The position numbers and the translations under genes are program-made. A stretch of 64,000 nucleotides of DNA from Shinisaurus crocodilurus (taxonomy: Eukaryota; Chordata; Lepidosauria; Squamata; Shinisauridae), in assembly GCA_021292165.1 (NCBI GenBank), contig JAHFWL010000418.1, positions 81,136-145,135 on the forward strand, read 5' to 3'. The notes beneath the pieces were generated by a model. That model saw only the letters and a list, made by a program, of their open reading frames with translations, was not told where the DNA came from and searched no databases. Position 1 is the first letter of the stretch. The number at the start of each line of letters is the position of its first letter. Shown one piece after another: positions 11,101 through 22,120 of this stretch.

Positions 11101-11193
11101 TAGAAAATGCCTTAAGATACGCTAAAATGGGCCACAATTTGCATGAGTTGCTCAAATTGTGGCCACTTTTGACATATCTTAAGAAATTTTCTA
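11101..11193. repeat. 93-bp hairpin element, 3' flank of copy B
   Basis: The ends TAGAAAATGCCTTAAGATA and TATCTTAAGAAATTTTCTA are inverted, and inside them GGCCACAATTTG pairs with CAAATTGTGGCC. Nearly the whole 93 bp folds on itself. The same element lies at 35779-35871 and 60221-60313, about 460-560 bp beyond each V2R stop codon. Confidence 0.8.
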
Positions 11194-11657
11194 AGTAAAA
11201 TGTGACCCCCTGTGAACCTGAAAGTCTGGCTACTGGAAAGGCACACTCCAGCTTCTGGCCCATCTTGGCGGGTATAGCAGCGGTGTCCGTCAAGCCGTAG
11301 GAGGGTTGGGTCCTGGATAATTGCAGACCCCTAATGCAGCCTTTTGTTGCTGATGCAATGAATAAGAAATATTTTTAAACATTCATTCTTGTTAGTGAAT
11401 GGGCACCATATTAAAGAAATGTATCAACTGAAGGATTCTTATGGGGAATGGAGAGCCATACAGCAAATTTCAATTTTGCTTCTAATTGACTGGGTAAGAG
11501 CACATGCCACAGCAGTGAGCAAAGGACACATGTGGAAAGGACCCTCTCATTTAACAAATACTGCAGCACATGAATGATTCAGTAATTCTATTGTGGTTCC
11601 TAAACAGATATACTTGATAGGAAATCAAACTAGCAGGGCATGCTCGTAAGTGATAGA

Positions 11658-12556
11658 TTATTTTTTCTTGACGAGATGATCTCTGGTGTTGAGATGAGGC
11701 CTCAGGACAATAATGTAGCATTTGGGGAGAAAGATGCAACCCAGGAGACCAGCCCCAGAGGCCAAGATGGAGAAGACCTCCACAGCCACCATGGACTTCC
11801 CCTTGGTGCTCAGGTAGGTGGGCACAAAGCAGACCCAAACGCTGCAAAACACCAGCATGCTGAAGGTGATAAACTTGGCTTCGTTGAAGCTGTCAGGAAG
11901 TTTCCTTGCCAGGAAAGCCACGATGAAACTAACGAGGGCCAGGGTACTGATGTAGCCCAAGACAGTGTAGAACATGGTGACCGAGCCTTCATTGCATTCC
12001 ACTATGATCTCTCCAGCCAGGGAATGGAAGTCCAAGTTTGGGAACGGGGGAGAGGTCACTAGCCAGACAGCACAGATCACAGCTTGGATGAGGGGACAGG
12101 CCAGGACAATGGAGTTGGTCAGTTGCCTCCCCAAGAGTTTTCTAGCCATGTTTCCTGGCTTGGTGGCCATAAAGGCCAGAACCACTGTGACAGTTTTTGC
12201 CAAAATGGAAGAAACAGCAACAGAGAAGATGATGCTGAAAGCTGTTTGTCGGAGAAGACAGGTGACCTTCCCGGGTGGACCGATGAACAGGAAGGAGCAG
12301 AGGAAGCAGAGCAGGAGGGAGATGAGCAGGACGTAGGTGAGGTCTCGGTTGTTGGCTTTGACAATTGGTGTGTCACGGTGTTTAATGAAGGTTGCCAGCA
12401 CTAGGGAAGTGATCAGAAAAAGGGAAAGAGCAAGAGAAGCTAAAATGAATCCCAGAGTCTCTTGATAGGAAAGGAAGTGGATTTTCTTGGGTTTACACTG
12501 GTCTTGGTTCCTGTTTGGGTGTTGATCTTCTGGGCATGGGTCACAGTGATCTGCAT
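11658..12556 (-). CDS. V2R copy B exon 6: seven-transmembrane domain (intact)
   Basis: Acceptor TTCCAG precedes [15 protein letters not shown], which holds the last three cysteines of the nine-cysteine domain. Seven hydrophobic segments follow: TM1 [22 protein letters not shown]2 [16 protein letters not shown]3 from [15 protein letters not shown]4 [19 protein letters not shown]5 from [15 protein letters not shown]6 [18 protein letters not shown] and TM7 [18 protein letters not shown]. The end is [20 protein letters not shown], three lysines and stop. The length of 899 nt equals that of copy D. This is the best preserved 7TM exon together with D. Confidence 0.95.
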
Positions 12557-12856
12557 CTGGAAGGAGGAACAAGTATTGAATCATCTCAAAGATAACACAG
12601 ATGCTCATTATGTAGCGGCCAGTGTTCAGCCCACAAAGATGGAAATGCAAATATCCCTTCTGTAGCTTATTGTACAACAGGCAGCAAAATCCAGTGTGGC
12701 TGCCTGTAACCATCCGAACTCGGATTATTATGGGCATCCTACAGAGGGCGGAAGGAGCCCAGAAGAGAAGGTTGCCCTTTCACTTCTCCCTCCCTGAAAA
12801 AGACTTGGATGTCCGATTTCAGTCATCTAAGTCTTTTGTCCTGGAGTGTGAGGAGG

Positions 12857-15275
12857 CAGGGCCAGTGCTACCATTAGGCGAACTAGGCAGCTGCCTAGGG
12901 CGCAGGGCTAAAGGGGGCGCCAAAACGCCTTGGGGGAAAAAACAGTCCACGGTGCGCCATATAACCCCTTCCCGCCCTAAGCGCTCCCCTGTGCTTCGCG
13001 AGCTCGTGGCTTCCGCTTCTTCCTGCCGTGCCTGCCCTCCGCGCAGCTCGCCTTGGCTCTGCCCCCACTCACTTTGGCACTGCAGCCTCCACCTCCTCCC
13101 CGCTCCCCGGCTCCTCTCGGCGTCGCCCTCCTGCTGTGGAAGATGGTGCTGAGTGGCCAGGTCAGTCAGTGTGCATGGAAGGGGGTGACGGTGAGGCGTT
13201 GAACCTTGACTCTAGCCGTTGGGGGGCTGCAGAGGGAGTGGGGTGGGAAGATGGCTTAACCCTGGGGTGGTCAAAGGGTGGGGGGGAGGAGGAGGAGGCA
13301 TAGCTGGTTGCGAGGCAAGGGGGGTGTTGGAGGACGGTAGCGCATCCTCACGGGAAGGCAGTGCTTGGAGTGTTTGTATGTGTAGACAGTGGGGGCAAGA
13401 AGTAGTCGTGATTTCCGCCGCCCTCCCCACGTCAAGTTGGGATGTTGCAAGGAAGAGGGTGGGTGCCCGCTGGAGGGCAGTGCTTGAGGGTGGGGAGAGG
13501 AGGAGGAGGGGATCCCCCATGTCAATTTGGGATCTTGCAGGAAAGAGGGTGGGCGCCAGCCAAGGAGATGCGGTTTGGAAAAAGTGGTGCTTGCAGGGAG
13601 GGTGATGATTTGGGCAGATGTCCCTATAGGGCAGCCTTTACCTAAGCTAGCACCCTCCAATGGCCATGCTGGTTGGGAATTATGGGAGTTGCAGTCTACC
13701 ACATCTGGAGGGTGCTGATTTGTGGAAGGCTGCCCTATATGGTAGAAGAGATGGGGAATAAAGTTGCCTAAGGGGAGAGCGGGTCCAGAGGTTCAAGGGA
13801 AGGATGTGGCTCACGCTGGCTCAGCTTGTCTGAGCGTGGAAAGGTAAGCAGGGTCAGGCCTGGTGATCACTTGGATGGGAGACCCCTCCTCTAGTTTCCT
13901 GCATTGAGCAGGGGGTTGGACTCGATGGCCTTGTAGGCCCCTTCCAACTCTATGATCTATGAATCTATGGTTGCAAAGAGTGGTTGTTGTTGTTGGTAAA
14001 GTCATATTAATAGAAATAATTTACAAAAAGCAGCTTTCTAAGGCAAGGGAATGTTTTGCCATGCATTCATACAGTGCCAGGTGGAAAATTTCTGCAGTGA
14101 ATTGAAACCTACCTATGAAGAGGTGACTGGAGAAGGTGTCTGTGTGTGTGTGAGAGAGCAGGGAGTTGTTTAGGATTTTTTGCTGTGGATATTGTGACTG
14201 GTTGAGCATTCCTCTGCGAGTGCTATTTATTTCAGCCCTATCCTATGTTGTCTAGATAAAACTCTGCTTCCTTTTAACAGCCACACTGCTTTCATTTTTG
14301 CAGTCTCAAGAGTGTATTCTTCATAACATACATGGCTTTGTGGTCTCTGTTCATTCCCTTTCTTTTAAGGAATGCCCAGAAAATCTGGGACAAAATTGCA
14401 GGAGGTGTAAGTGCCTCAACAGCATTTTTTTCTCCTGAGAAAGGAGTGAAGAAGGAACAAATTCTCAATTCTTATTCTGGAGAACTAGGGGATTCAGAAA
14501 GAACCATGTACCTGAAAGAAAACAAGTGCTATCGAAATTGTCAAGACAAACCTAGACATTTTCTCAAGTATATGAGTTGCTAAGGTAGGGGTGGGCAGAA
14601 GGTACATAGGTATCTACTAGTAGATTACTGGGTTTTTGCAATAGATCACTGGATGGCCAGGCCAGCAAGATTTTGATTGCCAGTAGCAAAACTAAAGGCT
14701 CTCTAACACTCAGGCTGTTGGAATCCTTGATCTGTAGTAATTCACATGCAGATTTGTACTTCCATATGCAGGCTATTCCTTTGTGTGCTACAGTGAGGAG
14801 TTGCAGATACAGTAGGTAACTTGCTCTGCCCCCTAGATATAATTTTGCATCTAGCTCCACCCAACCAACCATTATCTTGAACTTGACTAAAGTGTCACAC
14901 ATGGCAGGGTACACCTTCAATCTGATTTCCTAGACTGGGTGGGAAGGAGGTAGGTGTTGCATCTTCTTTAGACATTAAAGAAATGGTTTGCCAGTTTGCC
15001 AAGAAAAAGGCAAGGAAAATGAAGTTTTAAACATTAAATGTAGTTTCTGTCACACTTCACCAGGAATTTTTCTATATAGCAAATTGGTACTACACCATCA
15101 TGTATTTTATGTATGTTTGTCAATGTTTATGGGAATACATTTTTTATGTTTTGCCAATTGACTTTTATTTCATAAAGGGCATAGGGCTGGAGGGAGGAAG
15201 GGCTCAAGTGGGAAGGGGGGGGGCGCAAAATATCTGATCTTGCCTAGGGCACCAAACTGCCTTGCACCGGCCCTG
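12857..15275. mobile_element. hAT-type DNA transposon with perfect 8-bp TSD in intron 5 of B
   Basis: The ends are CAGGGCCAGTGCTACC and GCACCGGCCCTG, which are inverted relative to each other. TGAGGAGG flanks the element on both sides (849-856 and 276-283 within 12849-12856 and 15276-15283). At the empty site in copy C (37516-37523) the same TGAGGAGG occurs once. The 2419-bp body begins with a GC- and CpG-rich segment (about 12950-13700) and turns AT-rich. No transposase was recognised, so it looks non-autonomous. A 5S-derived SINE is nested at 13806-13972. It is absent from C and D. Confidence 0.92.
13806..13972 (+). mobile_element. 5S rRNA-derived SINE with CR1 3' tail, copy 1
   Basis: The head GGTAAGCAGGGTCAGGCCTG followed by CTTGGATGGGAGACC matches the internal promoter half of vertebrate 5S rRNA. 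After CCCCTCCTCTAG it continues as the CR1 3' end TTCCTGCATTGAGCAGGGGG and ends in a TCTATGATCTATGAATCTAT tail. The same junction is found at 21887 and 44121, so this is a defined family. The copy lies inside the hAT element. Confidence 0.85.
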
Positions 15276-15724
15276 TGAGGAGGACAGGCTGAACCAACAC
15301 CAGGACACTAACTATATCATGGTAGATCAGCGAACAGCAAGAGCAGGCGGGGTGTGCTCCGGAGCACCCACCCCGAGCAAGTGAGCTCCCCACTCACTTT
15401 ACATCCCTAAGAGCCACCACCAGGATACTAAGTATCATGGTGGATCCTCTCGCCTCCGTTCCCTGCCCCCTGGGATGCCCACAAACCTCCAGTTGAGCTC
15501 AGTCTTCCTGGTGGACCTGGCCTCCTCCCCTCCTTGCCCCCTGGAATGCCTACTTCACCCCTTCTCTCTCTAAGGTCTGTCTTCTGACCTCGAAGCTGCA
15601 GCCACACTGATCTTTCCATGCGGGCTGGGAGGGAGGATGCAGGGCGCTCTGACCTTGGAGCACTTTTCTGAGGTCGGAGCTGGGACTCTGACCTCTCCTA
15701 GGGCGGTCTAGAATCCATCTAGTG

Positions 15725-15880
15725 GCCACAGGATTGCACCCAAATGGTGTAATGTCAGTTTGATTACTCTGTTTAAAGTTCAGCAACTTATCTAATGAGA
15801 CCACTGTCAGGAAAGGTACAAAACATCTTTCGTTAACATGACAACCCCCAAGACCAGATTTATGTTCAATATTGCACAAG
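15725..15880 (-). repeat. Conserved block (empty site of the GAT-tailed LINE)
   Basis: On the minus strand this reads TTGAACATAAATCTGG, GTTGTCATGTTAACG, GTAATCAAACTGACATTACA and CACCATTTGGGTG without interruption. The plus-strand counterparts at 29848-30825 and 52070-53060 are split at GACATTACA by a LINE. It also occurs at 63655-63777. Its class is unknown. Confidence 0.7.
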
Positions 15881-16246
15881 GAGGAAAGTCCCCAATTCTG
15901 TAACTAGAAATGAAACCCAGGCGAGGGGAAGAGCTGAACGACAATCTAGAAACTGCAGCTCCTTCTGAACGAGGAAATACATAAAGAGATCACGATCTGC
16001 CCTTTTCATCAGATTATGAACAGTACAAATGGAAATGAGTTCATGCAGATTGCTTCTGGAAATTGAGAATGCTTTACCAAAAAGTAAACCACAGAGGTAT
16101 GCAATTCAAAATGAAATGTTTTACTGAAAATATTACTAGGAGAAATGGTGGACTCCTCTCCTTGTTGCTGACATTCCCATTGTTCCCACTCTACTCTTGC
16201 CCCAGTACGTTGTGCACTTTCCTATGTCTCTCAAGGCCTGAGCTAC

Positions 16247-16373
16247 CTGCCCAGTTAGAAATTGTCCCTTCCGGACAACGATCACATCTGTAGCAGCAAA
16301 CCGGCTTCCCCTCTGGAACTTTTCTCCTGTGTCCCGGAGTGCACCTCTCCACACACCTCGCAAAGGGTGTCTT
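16247..16373 (-). CDS. V2R copy B exon 5: nine-cysteine domain (intact)
   Basis: Acceptor TTTTAG and donor GTAGCT bound 127 nt that read KTPFARCVERCTPGHRRKV, PEGKPVCCYRCDRCPEG and TISNWA. Six cysteines lie here and three more at the start of exon 6, which gives the nine of the NCD3G linker domain of family C receptors. The intron phases are 0 in and 1 out. C has T in place of A in the NW(A/T)D sequence; NWT in C is a potential glycosylation-type motif only if followed correctly, and it is not of the N-X-S/T form from N onward beyond NWT. Confidence 0.92.
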
Positions 16374-18218
16374 CTAAAAGGGAAAAGATGAACAGGTGAG
16401 GATATCTGGAGCTACTCAACAGAGTTCCCCCTTACATGATGAATAGGATCACCATTTTAGGAGGGCCAAATTTCTTCCGAGTGCCTGCAGGTTACTTACA
16501 ACCATCATGAAAGATTCTCATATGAAAGACAAAAAGTGTAATGCTGTAATCTTTTGTATCCTGATGACATGAAGGGCACAGACTCCTATTGGGAATCCCC
16601 TCCCTGCCATATGACATCAGAAAATCTTCACAGCACACATCCCCCCTCCATACAGAGCGGGGTACGAACCTCCGTACCCGTCTCTGCATGGAGAAAGTGA
16701 CCTGGTCCTGCAACCTCGTCTGTGTTGGGGCCTCCTTCCCTCCATGTTCATGTCCCAATCTGGGTGTGAGGCTGATTTAAAATAAAAGCTGACGCAGAAA
16801 CTGGGACTGTGGAAGCTGCCTTCTACTGAGTCAGACCCTCGGTCCACCTAGGGATGAATAAGGAATGTGTTTCTGTTCATTTTTTATTAGGATTATCCCA
16901 TCTGCACTTCACAGAGTGAATACTTACTCGGATGCAATATGTGGTCAGATTCTATAGATGTCCACGTTTGCAATGTGATTCGTGGACAAAAATAATAAAT
17001 GTATTTGACAGTATGAGTATGTTTGAAAAATGCAGATGAAAATGCATAGTGTAGGAAAACAAGCACAAACATACTTTATTTAATGGGAGAAGAATGCATA
17101 CCTTGGAAAGATGCACACAATTGATGTGTACATTTGGAAAAAGATGCATGAAAATATGGACGTATGATAAAACGGGCTTTGAGAATGAATCTGGAGAACG
17201 TTGATGAGCTCAGGTTTTGCTGATTCACGCATTCCATGGTCTATCTACCCAGTATTGTCTGCAGTGATTGGCAGGACCTCTCCAGAGTTTCAGGCAAGGA
17301 CCTTTTAACATGCTTACATGGAGATGCCAGGAAACAAATCTGGGACATCTCCATGCAAAGATTATATTTTAGAAGTGGACAATACCACCCCCCCCCCCGA
17401 GACACACACACTAGGGATGTGCTAAAAAAAAGTCAACACGGTTTTTGCCTCAAGCCAGCTCTGTTCGTGTTTCACTCACCCTGAAAATGGTTTTTATCGA
17501 GACTACTTCCTGGTCCTTCCCCGACTCCCAGACTCATCTGCATTACAAGCGAGCCAGAGAGGCTGCTCTCAGCCTGATTGGATTAACAAATTATCTGATG
17601 TTTATTGTTTCTTTCTATTGTGACTGACTTATGCTTTTACAATATAATTGCCTTAGTGTTCTTGTAAAGCTGTATTTTTCCGCCAACTTCCATGATTAAC
17701 ATTTCTGTGAGTAACCTGAAATTAGCATTTCAATCCTTGTGTTACATTCCTTTGTGTGAGATAGAACTTCTTGCATACAGAGTTAGGACAGGAACTTAGC
17801 ATATAAATCATAGGATTACATTCAAGCAGACAGGTTATGTGTTTATATAATATAGAAATCATATATTAAATTATATTTTACCACACAAACTCTAAGTTTA
17901 TTAAAAAATCCTCTGTAAAAAAGGTATGCAGCTCACAAGAATTACATTATTATGTCTAATCTGTAACAAAAGGATGAGAGCTCTCTCGAGCAAAGGATCT
18001 ATCTTGATCGCATCTCAATTGGGTTCGCATGTCAGGTCCGTGGAGGGGGGAGAAGGAAAATCGACCTAGCTCGAAGAATTCATGAGCCTTAACACACACA
18101 CACACACACACACACACTTGATCCAATAGGCCTTTGGTCTAGAAAGCAACTTCTCTTGGAGAGAATTGTAGCATGGTTTAGTTTCCCCATGACCCCAGGA
18201 CATTCACTTCAGCCCCAC
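16374..18218 (-). other. Intron 4 of V2R copy B
   Basis: It matches 38601-40452 of copy C at a few percent divergence until about 18170, where identity becomes almost complete. It contains a run of C at 17390-17398 and a (CA)n tract at 18093-18117. An open frame of up to 88 codons at 16492-16758 was considered and rejected. Confidence 0.75.
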
Positions 18219-18428
18219 CTCTGTAGCCCAGACAATTGCATCTGAGTGAATGGTGACATCTTGGCCTGGGGGAGCCCCTGAATCCACTCCTCCAACTTTC
18301 ACAGGATAAAAGGATCCATTTGGGGAAAAGATCCAGTTCAGGATATCATATCTCTTCTCCGGTTCTGTGAAAGAGACTTCAACTCCAGCGCTGTTGTTAA
18401 ACCGGACGTTTCTCAAAGAGGCAAGAAT
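18219..18428 (-). CDS. V2R copy B exon 4 (intact)
   Basis: Acceptor CATTTCAG and donor GTGGGG bound 210 nt encoding ILASLRNVRFNNSAGVEVSF, then EKRYDILNWIF, PNGSFYPVKVG, APPGQDVTIHSDAIVWATE. RFNNSAG and the NW-F-PNGSF pattern are hallmarks of V2R exon 4, the membrane-near end of the flytrap. The exon has phase 0 on both sides. Confidence 0.94.
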
Positions 18429-18934
18429 CTGAAATGGAAAAGGGACTTAGAAGATGGTGGAATTGTCACTGAGATCCTACATCTTCTAACATACTGTGAC
18501 TGTTACCAAGTTAGAAGTCTGCTCTTTCCTGCACTCCATTAGCAGCCAAGGGACCAACAACTGAGGGTCTCCCGCTCTTTGGCAAGGAGGAATATGGGGC
18601 AGGGGGAGATGCCTGCTGTTTTCCTCTGAGGCTTGGGGGCTGGAGAACAATATTGTTCTGTAGACTACAACTACGCATTTTGGGTGGGGGCTTGCCTGAC
18701 TACACCCTCTTCAATATCCACAGATGTAAAGATACAATGATTAAAAGTACTATGCATCTCCTACACTGCTAATTCATTTTTCAATGCTCTTTAAGGGAAA
18801 TGAGGGCCATGGAAGAATATCCACAGGGAATGGCTTTCTTTGGATGTTTACACTGACTGACATTCCTTCTCCAAGGTTCACCCTTTGCTTCCTGGATCGC
18901 ACCATTCATTCCCAAATCAGAAGGAGCACATTAC

Positions 18935-19762
18935 CTGCCACGGTTGAATATTCCGAAGCCTCTTGCCTTTCCCCATCACTCCAGGTTTGGCTCCAGATAC
19001 AGCGTGTAGTGCGTGTCCCACAGAATAAACATTGTTATAGATGTTGTAGCTGTGGCTGGACATGCTCATATCGAACATGGAGTCTTCTAGCTTCTCTTTC
19101 CCAGTACATTTGCTCCATCCCCTTCGAGGGGTTTGTCCTGATTTCAGAAACTGACAGAGAAATGCCGTCACCCCACCAGTAACGGAGAAAGATGTCTCCA
19201 TGTGGTCGGAGGGGATCTAAAGCCTGGAGAAAATGCTTGAATTCTGGCACTTCCCTTTTGTGGACTTGGAAGTGCAAAGCACCATGGATGGGTTTAGATG
19301 CCCCATGGCCATAGGGGATTCTGTTGCATCAGTGCCCCAATGGGATGTCAGGATCCAAACCTTCCTAAATGGGGTCTTTGTCTTTTCTTCATAATCAATC
19401 AATATTAGTGCTAATTCTTGTACAAAAGCAAAGTCCCCAAAGACAATAATCACGTGGGGCTCTAACCAAGAACTAGGAATAGAGCCAGTGTGCTTTTGAA
19501 ACTGGGAGACAAGGCCTGTTGACCTGAACATTTCTGTGAAGGCCACACAGATGTCCTTCTGTTGGAGCATTGGGGTCAGTGTCTGGATGAAAGATTCACC
19601 ACTCTCATCTCTGTGAGCAAAGAGCCCAATCCAGTTCCAGTGGAAATGCAAGAGCAGCCAGACTAAGCCCACACACTGAGGAACTTCATCAGGATCAATC
19701 CGGTAGAAGGAAGGAAATTCCATTTTCTCTCCCTGAACATGGTCAGACAAACCATACCCGAG
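18935..19762 (-). pseudogene. V2R copy B exon 3, flytrap domain, two indels and a stop
   Basis: The exon starts after acceptor TTCCTTCAG with LGYGLSDHVQGEKMEFPSFY and ends NIQPWQ before donor GTAATG. It keeps PSFYRIDPDEVPQC, LLLHFHWNWIGL and HSYNIYNNVYSVGHALHA. Compared with copy C it has TTT for TTTT at 19293-19295 and CCCC for CCC at 19171-19174. The two changes cancel in length (828 nt), but the shifted stretch between them runs into a stop at 19217-19219, so no full flytrap can be made from this sequence. Confidence 0.93.
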
Positions 19763-20421
19763 CTGAAGGAAGGAATTTCCTGTCAGTTTGGTGCAGAAGA
19801 ATTTGGAGCACTTCAAAGGTTAACACATTTTCCTGACATAAGCTACCTAGGACTATGTGAGGAGCCACTGAGGCTCACCATACAATCTCTCAGGTTTCCC
19901 TGGTTGCCCATCAAGGGTAGCAGGTAACAGGAAGGGCTGGATAAAGAGTAGGAAAGGGAATCAGGAGAAGGTCTCTTTAGATGCTCCAAAATCTCTGAGG
20001 GAGAAGGAGGAAGTGGGGCTAGCAGAAGCACAGGAGAAAGCACAAAGGGAGCAGAAAGACAAAGCAAGAGCAAAGAAGCTCAGGAGGAGTGGCTGGAAGT
20101 CACACCTTACAAAGACCAGAAAGTACAAGAGGGGTAGCATGAATGGAAAGGGACCAGGAAGCTTCTTAGAAGGCCAAGGACCAGAATCAGAGGACTGTCT
20201 GAAAAGGGACCTTCCAGTACAGGCAGCAGCAGACAGGAAAGTGCAAGACCAAGAGGACAAGGAAAGACTTCCCCTCTTCCACAGCAAACCCAGTCCCTGA
20301 TCATCCTGACCCCACAACTACTTACCGACAGAGTGCACCATTAAGTAAGCACTCATTCTATCCTGCAGATACTTACCTGTGTTGATGCACTGGCATCCAC
20401 CTTGGTCCTGCAGCTACTTAC
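19763..20421 (-). other. Intron 2 of V2R copy B, part next to exon 3
   Basis: Purine-rich sequence shared nearly base for base with 41997-42655 in copy C, and in part with 1-300. The plus-strand frame at 20013-20300 is rich in lysine and arginine but is not recognised as a gene. Confidence 0.6.
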
Positions 20422-20676
20422 CAGTATTGGATTGCAAGTAACTTGGTCTGAGAGCATTTTGCAAGACAAGCAAAAAAATTAATTTTTTTTTACTTTGCTA
20501 AATGAGCAAGGTCTTGCACGACAAGTCGTAGGGATATAACCACTCACTTCGAACGGGCGTAGTGGGCCGAAATTGGCCCTGCTCATGCCCGCCAGAGACT
20601 CACTTTGATATAAGAGTGTTTTGGATTATAAACACGGCTCCGGAACGAATTATGCTTGCAATCCAAGGTATTACTG
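20422..20676. mobile_element. MITE-like element with terminal inverted repeats
   Basis: The left end CAGTATTGGATTGCAAG and the right end CTTGCAATCCAAGGTATTACTG are imperfect inverted repeats about 255 bp apart. It is absent from copy A at the matching place. No target duplication is clear, so the superfamily is open; a Tc1/mariner-Tigger origin is possible. Its twin is at 42656-42911. Confidence 0.6.
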
Positions 20677-21886
20677 TACTGCTACAGCAATTGTCCACTT
20701 TCCACCATTTTCCCACTTGCACAAAATGAGCAGCGGACACAAACATGAACCATCCAACTGCTGCCATCCAGAATGGAGACAACACACCCACTCCATGGGC
20801 AGATCTGTTTTCGTGAGATTGGTCTTTAATCTCTTACGAAAGAACTCTCTTTTGAATGACCAGTACTGACTCCATTTTGAGACAAAGCTCAGCAAAGGTG
20901 GGAGAAAGGCACAGGAATGGGGTGGTTGAGAGCAGTCATGTAAGACTAGATCAACCAATTCAGTTTCTAATGGACTTCCTAAAATGCATTCCCCAGAGGG
21001 AAAGGTGGGGGTAAAACTGAGCAGAACATGAATGTGCTGGATAGCAAGAGTGATCTTTGGGAAGGCAGGGCACCTGGTCAACCAGCTGTAATGTGCTCCT
21101 ATGTTGCACTCCAGCCTTGACACCTGTCCTTAAGGTCATCCTTTGTTAACAGGATGGAGATACTCAGAAGGACCCAGTAACTAAGACCTTTGTTCACTTC
21201 CAGCAAGTACAGCCATCATCACCAAGTACCCTCTGTTGTTACGTAGGATGAAAGGCCAGCTCAGCACCCAAAGCCCCTCCTTGTCCCCCACCCACCCCTC
21301 TTCCCTGAGGCATGGGGCCATGCTGCTGAAATCAATCAGAGCTCTCCTACCAGAGGAAAGGCTCCAGGCTGACATCACTTTTTAAAAAATCGCTAGGCTC
21401 CTTGCTTGCCAGAGAAAGGTGCCCTCACTGGGTGCCCTACCTCCCATAGCCACAGCTGCCTGTTTTCCTTCCTCTTCACCTGAGACCAGGAGTTGCAAAG
21501 ATCACTAGATCCTTGTGCACAGGAAAGGACTTCATCCCAGCGAAAGGTATCTTGCTCTTAGAGGTTCTTAGTACAAGCTGTAGCCTCCACTGCTCCCTCT
21601 TTCCCATTTGTGTGTGTGTGTGTATATGTGTGTATGCTTCAAGCCTGGGGAAGACTCCTCCCACAATCTGGAAAACTCCTTTTAGGCCTGGAGCCCAGCT
21701 TTGCCAGGAATGCAGCTGATTTCCCCATCTAGGCATAGCTTCGTGAAGGCTGGAACATCCCCAGTTGGTATAAGTGTTAACAAAGACATTTGCTCAGCTA
21801 ATTCCTCAAAAACTAACTCTTGCATTTGAATCTCTGTAAACCTAAATACAAGTGCCATTCTGGTATTATCCTCTTCAACAGGCCTG

Positions 21887-22043
21887 TGGTTTACGCTGGC
21901 TCAGCTTGTCTGAGCGTGGAAAGCTAAGCAGGGTCAAGCCTGGTTATTACTTGGATGGGAAACCCCTCTTCTAGTTTCCTGCATTGTGCAGGGGGTTGGA
22001 CTCGATAGCCTTGTAGGCTCCTTCCAACTCTATGATCTATGAA
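21887..22043 (+). mobile_element. 5S rRNA-derived SINE with CR1 3' tail, copy 2
   Basis: It has GAAAGCTAAGCAGGGTC, GCCTGGTTATTACTTGG and ATGGGAAACC, close to 5S rRNA, then the junction CCCCTCTTCTAG, the CR1 end TTCCTGCATTGTGCAGGGGG and a CTATGATCTATG tail. It lies in intron 2 of copy B; the twin in copy C is at 44121-44277. Confidence 0.88.
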
Positions 22044-22120
22044 ACAGCGTCTGAGGGTGGATCTCTTTGGGTGGGAATTGCCTTCTTAACCATAGACACT
22101 CTGTGTGCCACTCTTTAATG

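Larger units (their letters stand above)
12557..16246 (-). other. Intron 5 of V2R copy B
   Basis: Apart from the hAT element at 12857-15275, the intron matches copy C intron 5. The stretch 15276-16246 includes a conserved block at 15725-15880 that also occurs elsewhere in the window. Confidence 0.75.

Noticed and set aside
11974..12404. Plus-strand open frames of 106-120 codons opposite the V2R 7TM exons (also at 36650-37080 and 61092-61522)
   Set aside because: They are antisense shadows of a conserved exon with no independent evidence.
13028..13605. GC-rich open frames of 90-143 codons within the hAT element
   Set aside because: Long frames on both strands are expected in GC-rich sequence; no transposase motifs were seen.
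16492..16847. Minus-strand open frame of up to 88 codons rich in cysteine (RRFVPRSVWRGDVCCEDF...), also in C at 38722-38949
   Set aside because: The differences between B and C are mostly amino-acid changing, there is no recognised domain, and it lies in intron 4 of a V2R gene. It is most likely chance.
20013..20300. Plus-strand 95-codon frame rich in lysine and arginine, repeated at 42247-42534
   Set aside because: Purine-rich intronic sequence with low complexity; nearly identical twins give no information on constraint, and the related sequence at 1-150 is frame-disturbed.
21887..21970. Possible 5S rRNA gene
   Set aside because: Only part of 5S is present, with changes, and it is fused to a CR1 tail; it is a SINE.
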